Part shown: piece after piece, positions 40,702 to 50,166 of the stretch
How the letters are laid out: each line of letters starts with the position of its first letter
How positions within the stretch are numbered: position 1 is the first letter of the stretch
Source: Paracoccus albus
Lineage (GTDB): Bacteria > Pseudomonadota > Alphaproteobacteria > Rhodobacterales > Rhodobacteraceae
Assembly: GCF_027913035.1 (NCBI RefSeq)
Contig: NZ_CP115775.1
Location: 1,054,001 to 1,118,000 of the forward strand
Direction of reading: 5' to 3'
Length of the DNA: 64,000 bases
Program-made: the position numbers and the translations under genes
The notes under the pieces: model-generated
Told to the model about the DNA's origin: nothing
The model's input: the letters and a program-made list of their open reading frames with translations, nothing else
The model's database searches: none

Positions 40702-41643
40702 TTAGTCGAGCGGTTTCAGGTTAGCCTCGATCTGTGCACGGCGCGGCTCCAGGAACGGGGGAAGGGACAGGCCCTCGCCCATCGTTTCGAGCGGTTCATC
40801 CACATCGAAGCCCGGCCCGTCGGTGGCAATCTCGAACAGGTTGCCGCCCGGTTCGCGGAAATAGAGCGAGCGGAAGTAGTAGCGCTCGACCTCACCCGAT
40901 GAGGGTATGCGAAACTCGTTCAGGCGGTTGGCCCATTCGTGAATGGCCGGAACATCGGGCGTCCTGAAGGCAACGTGGTGAACGGCACCAGCACCCTGAC
41001 GCGCGACCGGCAGATCAGGCTGCACCGCGACATGCAATTCTGCCGAAGGACCGCCATTGCCCATCTCAAAGACATAGACCTGACCTTCGCCGTCGGGGCT
41101 GGCATAGTCTCGCACGCGGCGCATGTTCATGACCTGCGTCAGAACCGCCTCTGTCTGGGCAAGATCGGGAACCGAGATCGTGATCGGCCCCAGCCCACGC
41201 ACCTGATGGTCGGCGGGCACCGGACTGCGGTCCCAGGGATGCGCCTGACCGGGTTGGTCCGCTGTCAGCCTGAAGCGCTGCCCCTCCGGGTCCTCGAAAT
41301 CCAGCGTGGCGCGGGTGTCGAGCGTTGTGATATCTCCAACGGTCAGGTCATGGTCGCGCAGGCGTCCGGCCCAGTAATCCAGGCTGGACTCGTTCACGCG
41401 CAGCCCGGTGCGGCTGATCGAATGTGTGCCGCGCCGTTCGCGGGCGACAGGCCAGTCGAAAAAGGTCAGATCGGTGCCCGGACTGCCCACGCCATCGGCG
41501 AAGAACAGGTGATAGGCGGAGGTATCATCCTGATTGACGGTTTTCTTGACCCGCCGGAGCCCCAGCGTTTCGGTGTAGAAGCGATTGTTGGCCGGCGCAT
41601 CTGCCGTGATCGCCGTCAGGTGGTGAATTCCTGTAAGGTCCAT
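40702..41643 (-). CDS. Ring-cleaving dioxygenase-like VOC (glyoxalase-fold) protein, MhqO/MhqA type
   Basis: 313 residues with two vicinal-oxygen-chelate modules. The first begins GIHHLTAITADAPANNRFYT with the metal histidine in HHL. The second has AVHHVAFRTPD near residue 225 (histidine) and GGNLFEIATD near 275 (glutamate). This matches MhqO-like proteins that respond to or degrade hydroquinones and catechols. It is divergent from a LysR regulator 119 bp away, the usual arrangement for quinone- or aromatic-inducible genes. Substrate not determinable from sequence. Confidence 0.85.
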   Translation of the reverse strand: MDLTGIHHLTAITADAPANNRFYTETLGLRRVKKTVNQDDTSAYHLFFADGVGSPGTDLTFFDWPVARERRGTHSISRTGLRVNESSLDYWAGRLRDHDLTVGDITTLDTRATLDFEDPEGQRFRLTADQPGQAHPWDRSPVPADHQVRGLGPITISVPDLAQTEAVLTQVMNMRRVRDYASPDGEGQVYVFEMGNGGPSAELHVAVQPDLPVARQGAGAVHHVAFRTPDVPAIHEWANRLNEFRIPSSGEVERYYFRSLYFREPGGNLFEIATDGPGFDVDEPLETMGEGLSLPPFLEPRRAQIEANLKPLD

Positions 41644-41762
41644 TTCGGCCTCCGTTGTTTGCTGGGTTCAATATCGGGCCTGTCAGGCAGAACGCCAGAA
41701 GGGTCTGGGCGGATCCGGTGTTCGGTCCTTGCGAACGCCCGTGGTGCTGTTAACCTGTATTC

Positions 41763-42692
41763 ATGCGCTACTCACTGGACGAAATCGAAACCTTCCTGAC
41801 GGTCATGGAGCTTGGCACGGTGACGGCTGCGGCGGCGCGGCTGAACCTGTCGAAATCGGTGGTCAGCAAGCGTGTTTCTGATTTTGAGGCGACAGTCGGC
41901 GCGGCGCTGTTTCGCCGCAATGCCGGGCGGATCACGCCGACAGAGGCCGCGAACCGGCTGGCAGAACGCCTGCGCCCGGCATTGTCCGAACTGATTGCAG
42001 CGACCGAAAGCACCGCATGGGGCATGGATGGCGCGGCACCGTTACGCGGAACGCTGGCCATTGCCGCACCGATGAGCTTTGGCACCATGTATCTGTCACC
42101 CATCATCGCTCGCTTTGCGGCTGATAACCCGGAACTGGAACTGCGTGTCGATTATGATGACCGCACCCGCGATCTGGCGCGAGAGGGCTATGATATCGGC
42201 ATCCGCATCGGTGATGCTCGGGACGGTGCACTGATGGCCCGCAAGCTGTGTGAGGATCGGCAGCATGTCGTGGCCAGCCCTGCCTATCTGGAACGCCACG
42301 GGACGCCGGATACCCCGTCGGAACTGCGCGAGCACCAGCTGATGAGCTATGCGCATCTGACCGATGCAGCGCTTTGGCAGTTTCAGCAGAACGGACGCCG
42401 CTTCTCGCCCGAGGTGAGGTCGCGTCTGACCTTCAACAATGGTGAGGCTGTCCGTGATGCGGCCATCGCCGGGTTGGGTATCGCGATCCTGCCGGGGTTC
42501 ATCACTGCAGATGCGCGACGCGACGGTCGGCTGGTGCAGATTCTGGAAGGTGCCGGGACAAGGGCGCTGCCGATCATGGCCGTCTGGCCGCAGGTGACAC
42601 CCGTTCCCGCCAAGCTGCGCCTGTTCATCGACCATCTGGCTGGTGAACTGGCAGGCGGTGCGCCCTGGGCCTGGCAAGGTGGATCTCGCTGA
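41763..42692 (+). CDS. LysR-family transcriptional regulator
   Basis: 309 residues. Winged helix-turn-helix at residues 3-60 (DEIETFLTVMELGTVTAAAA, RLNLSKSVVSKRVSDFEATV), then a periplasmic-binding-like effector domain from residue 90 (LRGTLAIAAPMSFG, YDIGIRIGDARDGALMARKL). It is of the CrgA/AaeR-like branch in which the effector domain starts with this pattern. Its probable target is the divergent VOC gene. The C-terminus is a basic tail. Confidence 0.9.
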   Translation: MRYSLDEIETFLTVMELGTVTAAAARLNLSKSVVSKRVSDFEATVGAALFRRNAGRITPTEAANRLAERLRPALSELIAATESTAWGMDGAAPLRGTLAIAAPMSFGTMYLSPIIARFAADNPELELRVDYDDRTRDLAREGYDIGIRIGDARDGALMARKLCEDRQHVVASPAYLERHGTPDTPSELREHQLMSYAHLTDAALWQFQQNGRRFSPEVRSRLTFNNGEAVRDAAIAGLGIAILPGFITADARRDGRLVQILEGAGTRALPIMAVWPQVTPVPAKLRLFIDHLAGELAGGAPWAWQGGSR

Positions 42693-42861
42693 CCGGCCCA
42701 AAGACGTTGAAAAAGTGCAATCCACCTTCGCGCCTGCGGCCCGATGGCGACGATAAATGAGGTGCGATGATAAGTGCTACCGAAAAGCGCTATCAATCTT
42801 GCGGTTGAAGAATGCCGCACGCCGACCCCACATCGAAGATGAACAACAGGGGTAAGATTTG

Positions 42862-43860
42862 ATGAATGCGTTTTCCAGAAGACAATTGCTTGTAACCGCT
42901 GGTGCCGCGCTGAGCGTTCCGATGATTGCCGGCGCAAGCTATGCACAGACCGCCCGCATCAATGACGTTATCCGCAATGCTGCCCGGATGGACCAGCTTC
43001 ATGCTCTCGTCGTGACGCAGGGCGGCCAGCGACTGTTCGACGAGGCCTTTCGCGGCCCCTCGCTGGAGCGTCCAGCGAATGTAAAATCGGTGTCGAAGAC
43101 ATTGGTCGCCCTGCTGACCGGCATCGCGATAGAGCGCGGCGTGATCGAGAGTGTCGATCAGCGCGTCCTGCCTTTGCTTGGCAGATCGGGCTTCGGCGAT
43201 GCGCGTGACCAGATGACCGTTGCGGACCTGCTGACGATGCGTGCGGGCGTCGCCAGCACCTCTGGCGGGAACTACGGGGCATGGGTGTCCAGCAGCGATT
43301 GGGTTGAATATGCGCTTGATCAGCCGCTGCAAGGACCGCCGGGGCAGCGTTTCATCTATTCCACAGGCGGTTGGCATATACTTGGCGCAGCGTTGTCGCG
43401 GGCTTCTGGCCAAAGCCTTCACCGGCTGGCGCAGGAATGGCTGGGCAATCCGCTGGACATAGCGATCCCGCCCTGGGTCGCCGATCCGCAGGGTCGGTAT
43501 CTTGGCGGCAATGACATGGCGGTCAGCCCACTTGGCCTTGCGCGGATCGGGCAGATGGTGCTGGGCGGCGGGCAGATCGGGGGGCAGCGTATCGTCAGCG
43601 AAAGCTGGATTCAGCGTTCCTGGCAAGCCCGAGCACGATCACCGTTTTCGGGCGATCAATATGGCTATGGCTGGTTCCTGACACGCTTTGGCGGGCAATT
43701 CGCTGCCTATGCGCGCGGCTATGGCGGACAGATGCTGGTCGTGCAGCCGGAAAGACAGCTTGTCGTGGCAATCACATCCGATCCCAACAGACCGGCCCGC
43801 AGCGGCGGATATTTCGGTGACCTGCGCCGCTTGGTAGATGATATCACCGCCCGCGTCTGA
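42862..43860 (+). CDS. Exported serine hydrolase (beta-lactamase/penicillin-binding-protein-like, class C fold)
   Basis: 332 residues. The N-terminus NAFSRRQLLVTAGAAL has twin arginines followed by a hydrophobic stretch ending AGASYA-Q, a probable Tat signal, so the protein is likely periplasmic. The catalytic SxxK is SVSK near residue 77 and the YxN-like motif reads YST near 170; the third motif (HTG-like) may be RGYGG near 292. It fits the EstB/6-aminohexanoate-dimer-hydrolase-like esterases rather than true lactamases. No partner gene adjoins it. Confidence 0.8.
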   Translation: MNAFSRRQLLVTAGAALSVPMIAGASYAQTARINDVIRNAARMDQLHALVVTQGGQRLFDEAFRGPSLERPANVKSVSKTLVALLTGIAIERGVIESVDQRVLPLLGRSGFGDARDQMTVADLLTMRAGVASTSGGNYGAWVSSSDWVEYALDQPLQGPPGQRFIYSTGGWHILGAALSRASGQSLHRLAQEWLGNPLDIAIPPWVADPQGRYLGGNDMAVSPLGLARIGQMVLGGGQIGGQRIVSESWIQRSWQARARSPFSGDQYGYGWFLTRFGGQFAAYARGYGGQMLVVQPERQLVVAITSDPNRPARSGGYFGDLRRLVDDITARV

Positions 43861-43991
43861 CGCATTGCAGTTCGCGGCGCGGGCGATAAGGTAGGGCATG
43901 TTTCCTGCCCGCCTGATCGCAAGACGACAGCCAGCCGGCACGCCCACACCTTGCGACCGGGTTAACACATGACATCAGATGGATTGAGCAT

Positions 43992-45413
43992 ATGAATAAT
44001 GCAGCACATTTCGGGCTGATCGGGCTTGGAACAATGGGCGCGGCTCTGGCGATGAACATTGCCGAGAATGGCTATCCGATTGCCGTCTACAACAGGACCG
44101 CATCTGTCACCGATGATTTCATCGCCGGGGCGGGCGAACTGGCGGGCAACTTGACCCCGACAAAATCGCTTGAAGCGCTTGTTGCGGCGATCACCCCGCC
44201 ACGGGCGATTATCCTTATGGTGCCAGCCGGTCCGGTCGTCGATCAGCAGATCGAAGCTCTGGCGCCCCTTCTGGACCAAGGCGATCTTATTATCGACGCA
44301 GGTAATGCCAACTACACCGATACAGAGCGCCGCACTGCCGAAAGTCAGGGCAAGTCTTATGATTTCATGGGCATCGGGGTGTCGGGCGGCGAAGAAGGCG
44401 CACGCCACGGTCCCTCTATCATGATTGGCGGCGACGCTGCGCAATGGGATCGCGTGGGGGACATGCTGCAAGCTATCTCTGCCAAATACGGTGATGAGCC
44501 ATGCGCCGCGCTGATGGGGCCGGGTGGCGCGGGCCATTTCGTCAAAATGGTGCATAACGGCATCGAATATGCCGATATGCAGATGATTGCAGAGACCTAT
44601 GCCCTGATGCGCGACGGCATGGGTTTCGATACGACGCGCATCGCCGAAACCTTCGAGAGGTGGAATGAGGGTCCGCTGGCCTCCTACCTGATCGAGATCT
44701 CTGGCAAGGTTTCGCGGGCGACCGATCCCATATCGGGCGGTCCGATACTGGACGCCATACTCGATGCCGCGGGACAGAAAGGCACCGGTCGCTGGACCGC
44801 GATAGAGGCACAGAAGCTTGCCGTTGCCATCCCCGTCATCGAGGCGGCCGTGGTTGCCAGAAACCTGTCCGCACAGGTTGATGCCCGCAAGCACGGTGCT
44901 GATGTATTCGGCGCCATGCCGGAGAAATTGCCAGAGGGCCTGCTGGACACGGAAACGCTGGAAGCCGCGCTGATTGCCGGCAAGGTTCTGTGCTATGCGC
45001 AGGGCTTCGATATGCTTACGCGCGCATCGCAGGAGTTTGAGTGGCATCTGCCCATGCCTGTGATCGCGAAAATCTGGCGCGAAGGCTGTATCATCCGCTC
45101 GGACATGCTGAACGATATGGCCGCAGCACTGACTGAAAATCCGCGCGACAACCTGATTTTCGCGAATCCCTTCACTGAGTATTTGAAAAAGAACGAGGCC
45201 GCGCTTCGCAAGGCGGTAATTGCTGCGACCAATGCCGGGATAGCGGTTCCTGCATTGGCTGCGGGACTGTCATGGTTCGACGCCATGCGCACCCCGCGCG
45301 GTTCCGCCAATATGATCCAGGCGCAGCGCGATTTTTTCGGCGCGCATGGTTACCAGCGTCTGGACGGCAAGGACGCGCCACACGGCCCGTGGTGGGATAC
45401 CCAAGCCGGCTGA
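43992..45413 (+). CDS. gnd: 6-phosphogluconate dehydrogenase, decarboxylating
   Basis: 473 residues, the long dimeric type. It oxidises 6-phosphogluconate to ribulose 5-phosphate with release of CO2, yielding NADPH. Landmarks: nucleotide-binding GLIGLGTMGAALAMNIAENG, IILMVPAGPVVDQQIEALAP, the signature GIGVSGGEEGARHGPSIMIG near residue 130 and catalytic lysine/asparagine in FVKMVHNGIEYADMQ near 186. The C-terminal GSANMIQAQRDFFGAHGYQR is the substrate-binding tail. It stands alone, with tRNA-Glu downstream on the other strand. Confidence 0.96.
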   Translation: MNNAAHFGLIGLGTMGAALAMNIAENGYPIAVYNRTASVTDDFIAGAGELAGNLTPTKSLEALVAAITPPRAIILMVPAGPVVDQQIEALAPLLDQGDLIIDAGNANYTDTERRTAESQGKSYDFMGIGVSGGEEGARHGPSIMIGGDAAQWDRVGDMLQAISAKYGDEPCAALMGPGGAGHFVKMVHNGIEYADMQMIAETYALMRDGMGFDTTRIAETFERWNEGPLASYLIEISGKVSRATDPISGGPILDAILDAAGQKGTGRWTAIEAQKLAVAIPVIEAAVVARNLSAQVDARKHGADVFGAMPEKLPEGLLDTETLEAALIAGKVLCYAQGFDMLTRASQEFEWHLPMPVIAKIWREGCIIRSDMLNDMAAALTENPRDNLIFANPFTEYLKKNEAALRKAVIAATNAGIAVPALAAGLSWFDAMRTPRGSANMIQAQRDFFGAHGYQRLDGKDAPHGPWWDTQAG

Positions 45414-45429
45414 CAGGTGTCCTGAATCC

Positions 45430-45455
45430 GACGGCACATGTTGCACTGTGCCGTC
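45430..45455 (+). terminator. Hairpin downstream of gnd (terminator candidate)
   Basis: 8-bp perfect stem GACGGCAC / GTGCCGTC with a 10-base loop, 17 bp past the gnd stop. No T-run follows, so it may be a 3' stabiliser or a Rho-assisted stop. Confidence 0.4.
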
Positions 45456-45536
45456 CGGCGCGGGATTTACGTATCAGTCGTAAACGGCCTGAGCCGGCAT
45501 TTCCACTGCTCATCAAGGCGTTGATTATAAGAGAAA

Positions 45537-45611
45537 TGGCAGCCCGTAGGGGAATCGAACCCCTCTTTCCAGGTTGAAAACCTGGCGTCCTAACCGATAG
45601 ACGAACGGGCC
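45537..45611 (-). tRNA. tRNA-Glu (anticodon UUC)
   Basis: 75-base tRNA on the minus strand with encoded CCA. Acceptor GGCCCGT / ACGGGCT (first pair G-U), anticodon stem CCAGG / CCTGG with TTC in the loop, T arm GGGGTTCGATTCCCC, discriminator G. Lies between gnd and recJ. Confidence 0.93.
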
Positions 45612-45715
45612 ATCACTGGCGTCCTGCGAGCGTCGCTCGCGGCGTGGAGCGGTGTTTAGGTCAGCATCGCCGGGGCTGCAAGACGAAAAATCGCGTCTGC
45701 GGAAAAAATTATTCG

Positions 45716-47464
45716 CTACAGGGCGAAAGCGTCGTCCAGGCGCAGGCGGACACGGGTGCGACCGCCCCAATGCGACAGCTCCAGTTTGCCTGCGATGTGA
45801 AAGCGTCGTCCCTTTGCGGACAGCAGGGCAGGACCCAGCGGCGATTGCATTGCACCCCATGCGACAGCCTCCAGCGGTTTCTGGCCCGGCACCCGGAAAG
45901 CCGCGCGCAGGTGGCCGTCGCCCATTGTCGCCACGCTGTCGAGTAGCAGGTCGGAAAACGCATAGCGCGGAGCAGGGGCCGCCTGACCGAATGGTCCCGC
46001 CGATTCGATCATTTCCATCAGCTCGGGTGTGGCCGCTGCCGGTTCCAGCAGGCCAGAGATCCGCAGATCATCAGTGCCGGTCCGGTTGTGAAGCTCTGGC
46101 TGGATCAGTTCCGCCAGCCGGGCCATTGCACCCTCGATCATCGATTCGGCGACTGTCAGGCCCGCGGCCATCGTGTGCCCTCCGCCTTTCTCGATCAGGC
46201 CCTCTGACGAAAGACGATGAACCGCGCGGCCAAGATCGACCCCGGCAACAGACCGGGCGGAGCCTTTGCCGATACCGTTTTCGATCCCGATCACGACAGA
46301 GGGCAGGCCCGTACGCTCTTTCACGCGCGCCGCGACGATACCGACGACGCCGGGGTGCCAGCCATCACCGGCAGCCCAACTCAGCGCCTGGTCGGCTCGG
46401 GCTTCAACTTGTGACAGCGCCTCCTCGCGGACCGATGCTTCTATCGCGCGGCGGTCGCGGTTGAGTTCGTCCAGTTCTTCGGCCAGGCGCCTTGCCTCAT
46501 CGGGATGGGTGGCCGACAGGCAGCGGGCGCCCAGATCGGCCCGGCCGACGCGGCCACCTGCATTCACGCGCGGACCCAGCATAAAGCCAAGGTGAAAACT
46601 GCTTGGTGCGGTGTCGACGCGCGAGACATCTGACAGCGCGACCAGGCCCGGCCGCTGACGCCGCGCCATGATCGCGAGGCCCTGTCGCACGAAAGCGCGG
46701 TTGACCCCCGTCAGCGGTGCAACATCCGCGACCGTCGCCAGGGCGACGAGGTCAAGCAGCGGAAGCAGAGGTGGTTCGGGCTTGCCCTGTTCACGCAGCA
46801 CGCGCCCCGCCTGAACCAATGTGAGGAACACGACACCCGCCGCGCAGAGATGGCCCAGATTGCCATCCTCATCCTGTCGGTTGGGATTTACCACGGCAAG
46901 CGCCGGGGGCAGCGTCTCGCCGGCAAGATGGTGATCCAGAACGACGATATCTGCTGCACCGCCTGCCGCGAGCGCGTCATGGGACAGTGTGCCGCAATCC
47001 ACGCAGACGATCAGATCATGCTCGGCAGCAAGTGCTGCAACGGCGGGCGCGTTGGGGCCATAGCCTTCGTCAATGCGGTCCGGGATATAAAGCGTCGCGT
47101 CCCGGCCCTGCTGGCGCAGCCAGTCCAGCAGCAACGCGGCGGAAGAACCGCCATCGACATCGTAATCCGCGAAGATCGCGATTTTTTCGCCTGCCGCTGT
47201 GGCCGCAACCAGACGCTCGGCTGCGTTGGCCATGTCGCGCAGGCTCAGCGGGTCGGGCAGCATCTCGCGTAATGTCGGCGCAAGGTATCCATCGGCCTCG
47301 GCGGCTTCGATGCCACGCTCTGCAAGGATGCGGGCGACGGGCAGGGGCAGGTCAGCCGATTGCGCCAATGCCTCGGCACGGCGGGTGGTGTCCTGATCCG
47401 GGCCGACCCATCGACGGCCCGTCAGAGAGTTCTCGACATTCAGAAAAGCAGCGCGGTCTGTCAT
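45716..47464 (-). CDS. recJ: Single-stranded-DNA exonuclease RecJ
   Basis: 582 residues, 5'-3' exonuclease for recombination and mismatch repair. DHH-family motifs: I IFADYDVDGGSSAALL near residue 97 (DxD), II/III DLIVCVDCGTLSHD and VVLDHHLAGETLPP near 165, then the DHHA1 domain (GGGHTMAAGLTV near 425) and a C-terminal OB-like part. The second D motif reads DVDGGS where DADGAT is usual; the acidic residues remain. It is downstream of glpX with a 40-bp gap, an arrangement common in Rhodobacterales, where hom often precedes glpX; here hom is absent. Confidence 0.94.
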   Translation of the reverse strand: MTDRAAFLNVENSLTGRRWVGPDQDTTRRAEALAQSADLPLPVARILAERGIEAAEADGYLAPTLREMLPDPLSLRDMANAAERLVAATAAGEKIAIFADYDVDGGSSAALLLDWLRQQGRDATLYIPDRIDEGYGPNAPAVAALAAEHDLIVCVDCGTLSHDALAAGGAADIVVLDHHLAGETLPPALAVVNPNRQDEDGNLGHLCAAGVVFLTLVQAGRVLREQGKPEPPLLPLLDLVALATVADVAPLTGVNRAFVRQGLAIMARRQRPGLVALSDVSRVDTAPSSFHLGFMLGPRVNAGGRVGRADLGARCLSATHPDEARRLAEELDELNRDRRAIEASVREEALSQVEARADQALSWAAGDGWHPGVVGIVAARVKERTGLPSVVIGIENGIGKGSARSVAGVDLGRAVHRLSSEGLIEKGGGHTMAAGLTVAESMIEGAMARLAELIQPELHNRTGTDDLRISGLLEPAAATPELMEMIESAGPFGQAAPAPRYAFSDLLLDSVATMGDGHLRAAFRVPGQKPLEAVAWGAMQSPLGPALLSAKGRRFHIAGKLELSHWGGRTRVRLRLDDAFAL

Positions 47465-47504
47465 GGCAGGGTTCTGCGTCAGCCGCGCCGCGCTTGCAAG
47501 CCTG

Positions 47505-48470
47505 TCAACGGATCGGGTTGCGATAGATCATCCGCCGGACCGAGCCGGTCTTGGATCGCATGAGGATCGTTTCCGTTTCCAGATATTTCGGCTCTCGCTT
47601 GACGCCGCGCACGATAGAGCCATTGGTCACCCCGGTGGCCGAGAAGATCACATCCGCCGTCACCATTTCGTCGCGCGAATAGACCCGGTCGAAATCGGTG
47701 ATGCCAGCCTTCGTCGCGCGGCCTCGTTCATCATCATTGCGGAACATCAGGCGTCCCCACATCTGGCCGCCCATGCATTTCAGCGCCGATGCCGCCAGCA
47801 CGCCTTCTGGCGCACCGCCCGCGCCCATATACATGTCGATGCCGGTCAGCTCCGGCTCGGCGCAGTGCATAACGCCTGCCACATCGCCGTCAGTGATCAG
47901 CCTGATCCCGGCACCCGTCGCGCGAACCTCGGCGATCAGGTCTTCGTGGCGCGGACGTTCGAGGATACAGACAGTGATATCCGTCGCCTTAACGCCCTGC
48001 GCCTTTGCCAATGCCTCGACCCTTTGAGTCGGGCTCATATCAAGGCTGACGACATCCTTGTCGTAACCCGGGCCGATTGCCAGCTTGTCCATATAGACGT
48101 CGGGCGCATGCAGCATCGTGCCGCGCGGGGCCATTGCGATGACTGTCAGCGCGTTGGGCATGTCCTTGGCCGTCAGCGTCGTGCCTTCCAGAGGGTCAAG
48201 CGCGATGTCCACTTCCGGACCCGTGCCGCTGCCGACTTCTTCGCCGATATACAGCATCGGGGCCTCGTCCCTCTCGCCCTCTCCGATGACGACGACACCG
48301 TTGATATCCAGCTTGTTCAACTGGTCGCGCATGGCATTGACCGCGGCCTGATCGGCAGCCTTTTCATCGCCGCGCCCGATCAGCGTGGCCGAAGCATGTG
48401 CCGCGGCCTCGGACACGCGGGCCAGACCGAGTGACAGCATTCGGTCGTTGAAATCCTTGGTCTCGGACAT
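47505..48470 (-). CDS. glpX: Fructose-1,6-bisphosphatase class II
   Basis: 321 residues, hydrolyses fructose 1,6-bisphosphate in gluconeogenesis. The ATG at 48470 has an AGGAGAG site; the upstream open frame to 48608 is not supported. Metal- and substrate-binding landmarks: VVIGEGERDEAPMLYIGEEV near residue 55, DIALDPLEGTTLTAKD near 86, GAGGAPEGVLAASALKCMGG near 188. It forms a two-gene unit with recJ. Confidence 0.95.
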   Translation of the reverse strand: MSETKDFNDRMLSLGLARVSEAAAHASATLIGRGDEKAADQAAVNAMRDQLNKLDINGVVVIGEGERDEAPMLYIGEEVGSGTGPEVDIALDPLEGTTLTAKDMPNALTVIAMAPRGTMLHAPDVYMDKLAIGPGYDKDVVSLDMSPTQRVEALAKAQGVKATDITVCILERPRHEDLIAEVRATGAGIRLITDGDVAGVMHCAEPELTGIDMYMGAGGAPEGVLAASALKCMGGQMWGRLMFRNDDERGRATKAGITDFDRVYSRDEMVTADVIFSATGVTNGSIVRGVKREPKYLETETILMRSKTGSVRRMIYRNPIR

Positions 48471-48703
48471 TTTATCTCTCCTGAAAGGGCGGGTTGCGGC
48501 ATGTCTAGGCGTGCCCGGTGACGCCGACAAGACTGGGGGCGCTAACGGGGAATGAAAGCGGAAGCATTCCGCGCACTTGGCAGCGCCCGCCAGATGGTTT
48601 AAGCCCATCCCATGTTCGCACGCTGCACCATCTGCTGCATTATCCGCTGACGCATTTCATGCGGGGCAGATTGCTGTAGGCAGGTCCCCGCAAGGGGGAC
48701 TTC

Positions 48704-50104
48704 ATGGTCGACAAGGTTCAGATACGCCTGACCAACACGCGCACTCGGTCGAAGGAAGACTTCAATCCCATCGACGATAAGAACATCCGCGTCTATGCCT
48801 GCGGCCCGACCGTCTATGACCGGGCGCATCTGGGCAATGCGCGGCCTGTGGTGGTGTTCGACGTGCTGTTCCGGCTGCTGCAGCATGTCTATGGCGAGGA
48901 TGCCGTGACCTATGTGCGCAACTTCACCGACGTGGATGACAAGATAAATGCGCGAGCTGCCGAGACGGGCCGACCGATCCGCGACATTACCGAGGAAACC
49001 ATCAGCTGGTATCACGAGGATATGAAAGCGCTTGGTGCGCTGCGGCCGACGGAAGAGCCGCGCGCGACGGATTATATCCCGCAGATGGTGGCGATGATTG
49101 AAGATCTTATTACCAAGGGCTTTGCTTATGCCGCCGAAGGTCATGTGCTCTTCGAGGTTCGCAAGTTCAGCGAATACGGCAAGCTGTCGGGGCGCTCGCT
49201 GGACGACATGATCGCGGGCGCACGGGTGGAGGTCGCGCCATTCAAGCGCGATCCTATGGATTTCGTGCTGTGGAAGCCCTCTACCGGGAACCAGCCGGGT
49301 TGGGACTCGCCTTGGGGTTACGGGCGTCCGGGCTGGCATATCGAATGCTCGGCCATGTCGGCGGAGTTGCTGGGGGATGTGTTCGACATCCACGCCGGCG
49401 GCATCGACCTGCAGTTTCCGCACCATGAGAACGAGATCGCCCAGAGCCGGTGCGCGCACGGGTCCGAGGTGATGGCGAATTATTGGCTGCACAACGAGAT
49501 GTTGCAGGTCGAGGGGAAGAAGATGTCGAAAAGTCTCGGCAATTTCTTCACCGTGCGGGATCTGTTGGATCAGGGCATTCCGGGCGAGGTCATCCGGTAC
49601 GTGCTGCTGATGACGCATTACCGCAAGCCGATGGACTGGACGGTGGAGAAGGTGCGGGAGGCCGAAAAGACGCTGCGACGATGGCATCATGCTACGGCAG
49701 ACTTGCAGCCGTCCGAACCTCATCCAGATTTTATCGCCGCTTTAGCAGATGATCTCAACATTGCTGAGGCTATGAGCGTACTTCATAGGTTGTCCACCGA
49801 CCCTAGCCGCGACCGATCCATGCTCTCTTCTCTTTTGGCAAGTGCAAGGCTCGTTGGCCTCTTGACTGAGAAAGGAGGGAATTGGCTGACCACTCAGAGA
49901 ATTGGTGGGGGCTCCGATGTACTAATCGAAGAGTTGATGTCGCAGAGGTGGGAGTTCCGTCAATTGAAGATGTGGGCTGACGCAGACCGTATCAGAGACC
50001 AACTTAGCTCAGCCGGTGTGAAGGTATCTGAAAACAAGGACGGTTCGTATACTTATGAATTCACTTCAGACTTTGATCCCGTCAAGCTAGCCGCGATCAA
50101 ATAA
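48704..50104 (+). CDS. cysS: Cysteinyl-tRNA synthetase (with a C-terminal part of different base composition)
   Basis: 466 residues, charges tRNA-Cys. Class I motifs: HIGH variant [13 protein letters not shown] near residue 45, zinc ligands in YACGPT, IECSAMS and FPHHENE, and [10 protein letters not shown] near 267, all in the first 330 residues. From about 49,690 onward (the anticodon-binding C-terminal part) the DNA falls to about 50% GC by hand count and uses AT-ending codons, unlike the 5' part (about 65%). The reading frame is intact and the protein of normal length, so it is probably active but mosaic. The ATG is supported by GGGGGAC just upstream. Confidence 0.94.
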   Translation: MVDKVQIRLTNTRTRSKEDFNPIDDKNIRVYACGPTVYDRAHLGNARPVVVFDVLFRLLQHVYGEDAVTYVRNFTDVDDKINARAAETGRPIRDITEETISWYHEDMKALGALRPTEEPRATDYIPQMVAMIEDLITKGFAYAAEGHVLFEVRKFSEYGKLSGRSLDDMIAGARVEVAPFKRDPMDFVLWKPSTGNQPGWDSPWGYGRPGWHIECSAMSAELLGDVFDIHAGGIDLQFPHHENEIAQSRCAHGSEVMANYWLHNEMLQVEGKKMSKSLGNFFTVRDLLDQGIPGEVIRYVLLMTHYRKPMDWTVEKVREAEKTLRRWHHATADLQPSEPHPDFIAALADDLNIAEAMSVLHRLSTDPSRDRSMLSSLLASARLVGLLTEKGGNWLTTQRIGGGSDVLIEELMSQRWEFRQLKMWADADRIRDQLSSAGVKVSENKDGSYTYEFTSDFDPVKLAAIK

Positions 50105-50139
50105 ACGTTTTTGCGCAGCTTGATTTATGGAGAGAATCG

Positions 50140-50166
50140 AAATGTCTGAAAATAGTTGTTCACCAT
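50140..50166 (+). other. Eight-codon mini-ORF coupled to the cimA start
   Basis: ATGTCTGAAAATAGTTGTTC begins an 8-codon frame (MSENSCSP) whose stop TGA overlaps the cimA ATG as ATGA at 50164-50167 approximately. It has a GGAGAG ribosome site at a good distance, while the cimA ATG has none of its own. It may allow coupled translation of cimA or be the leftover start of a displaced gene. Confidence 0.4.
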
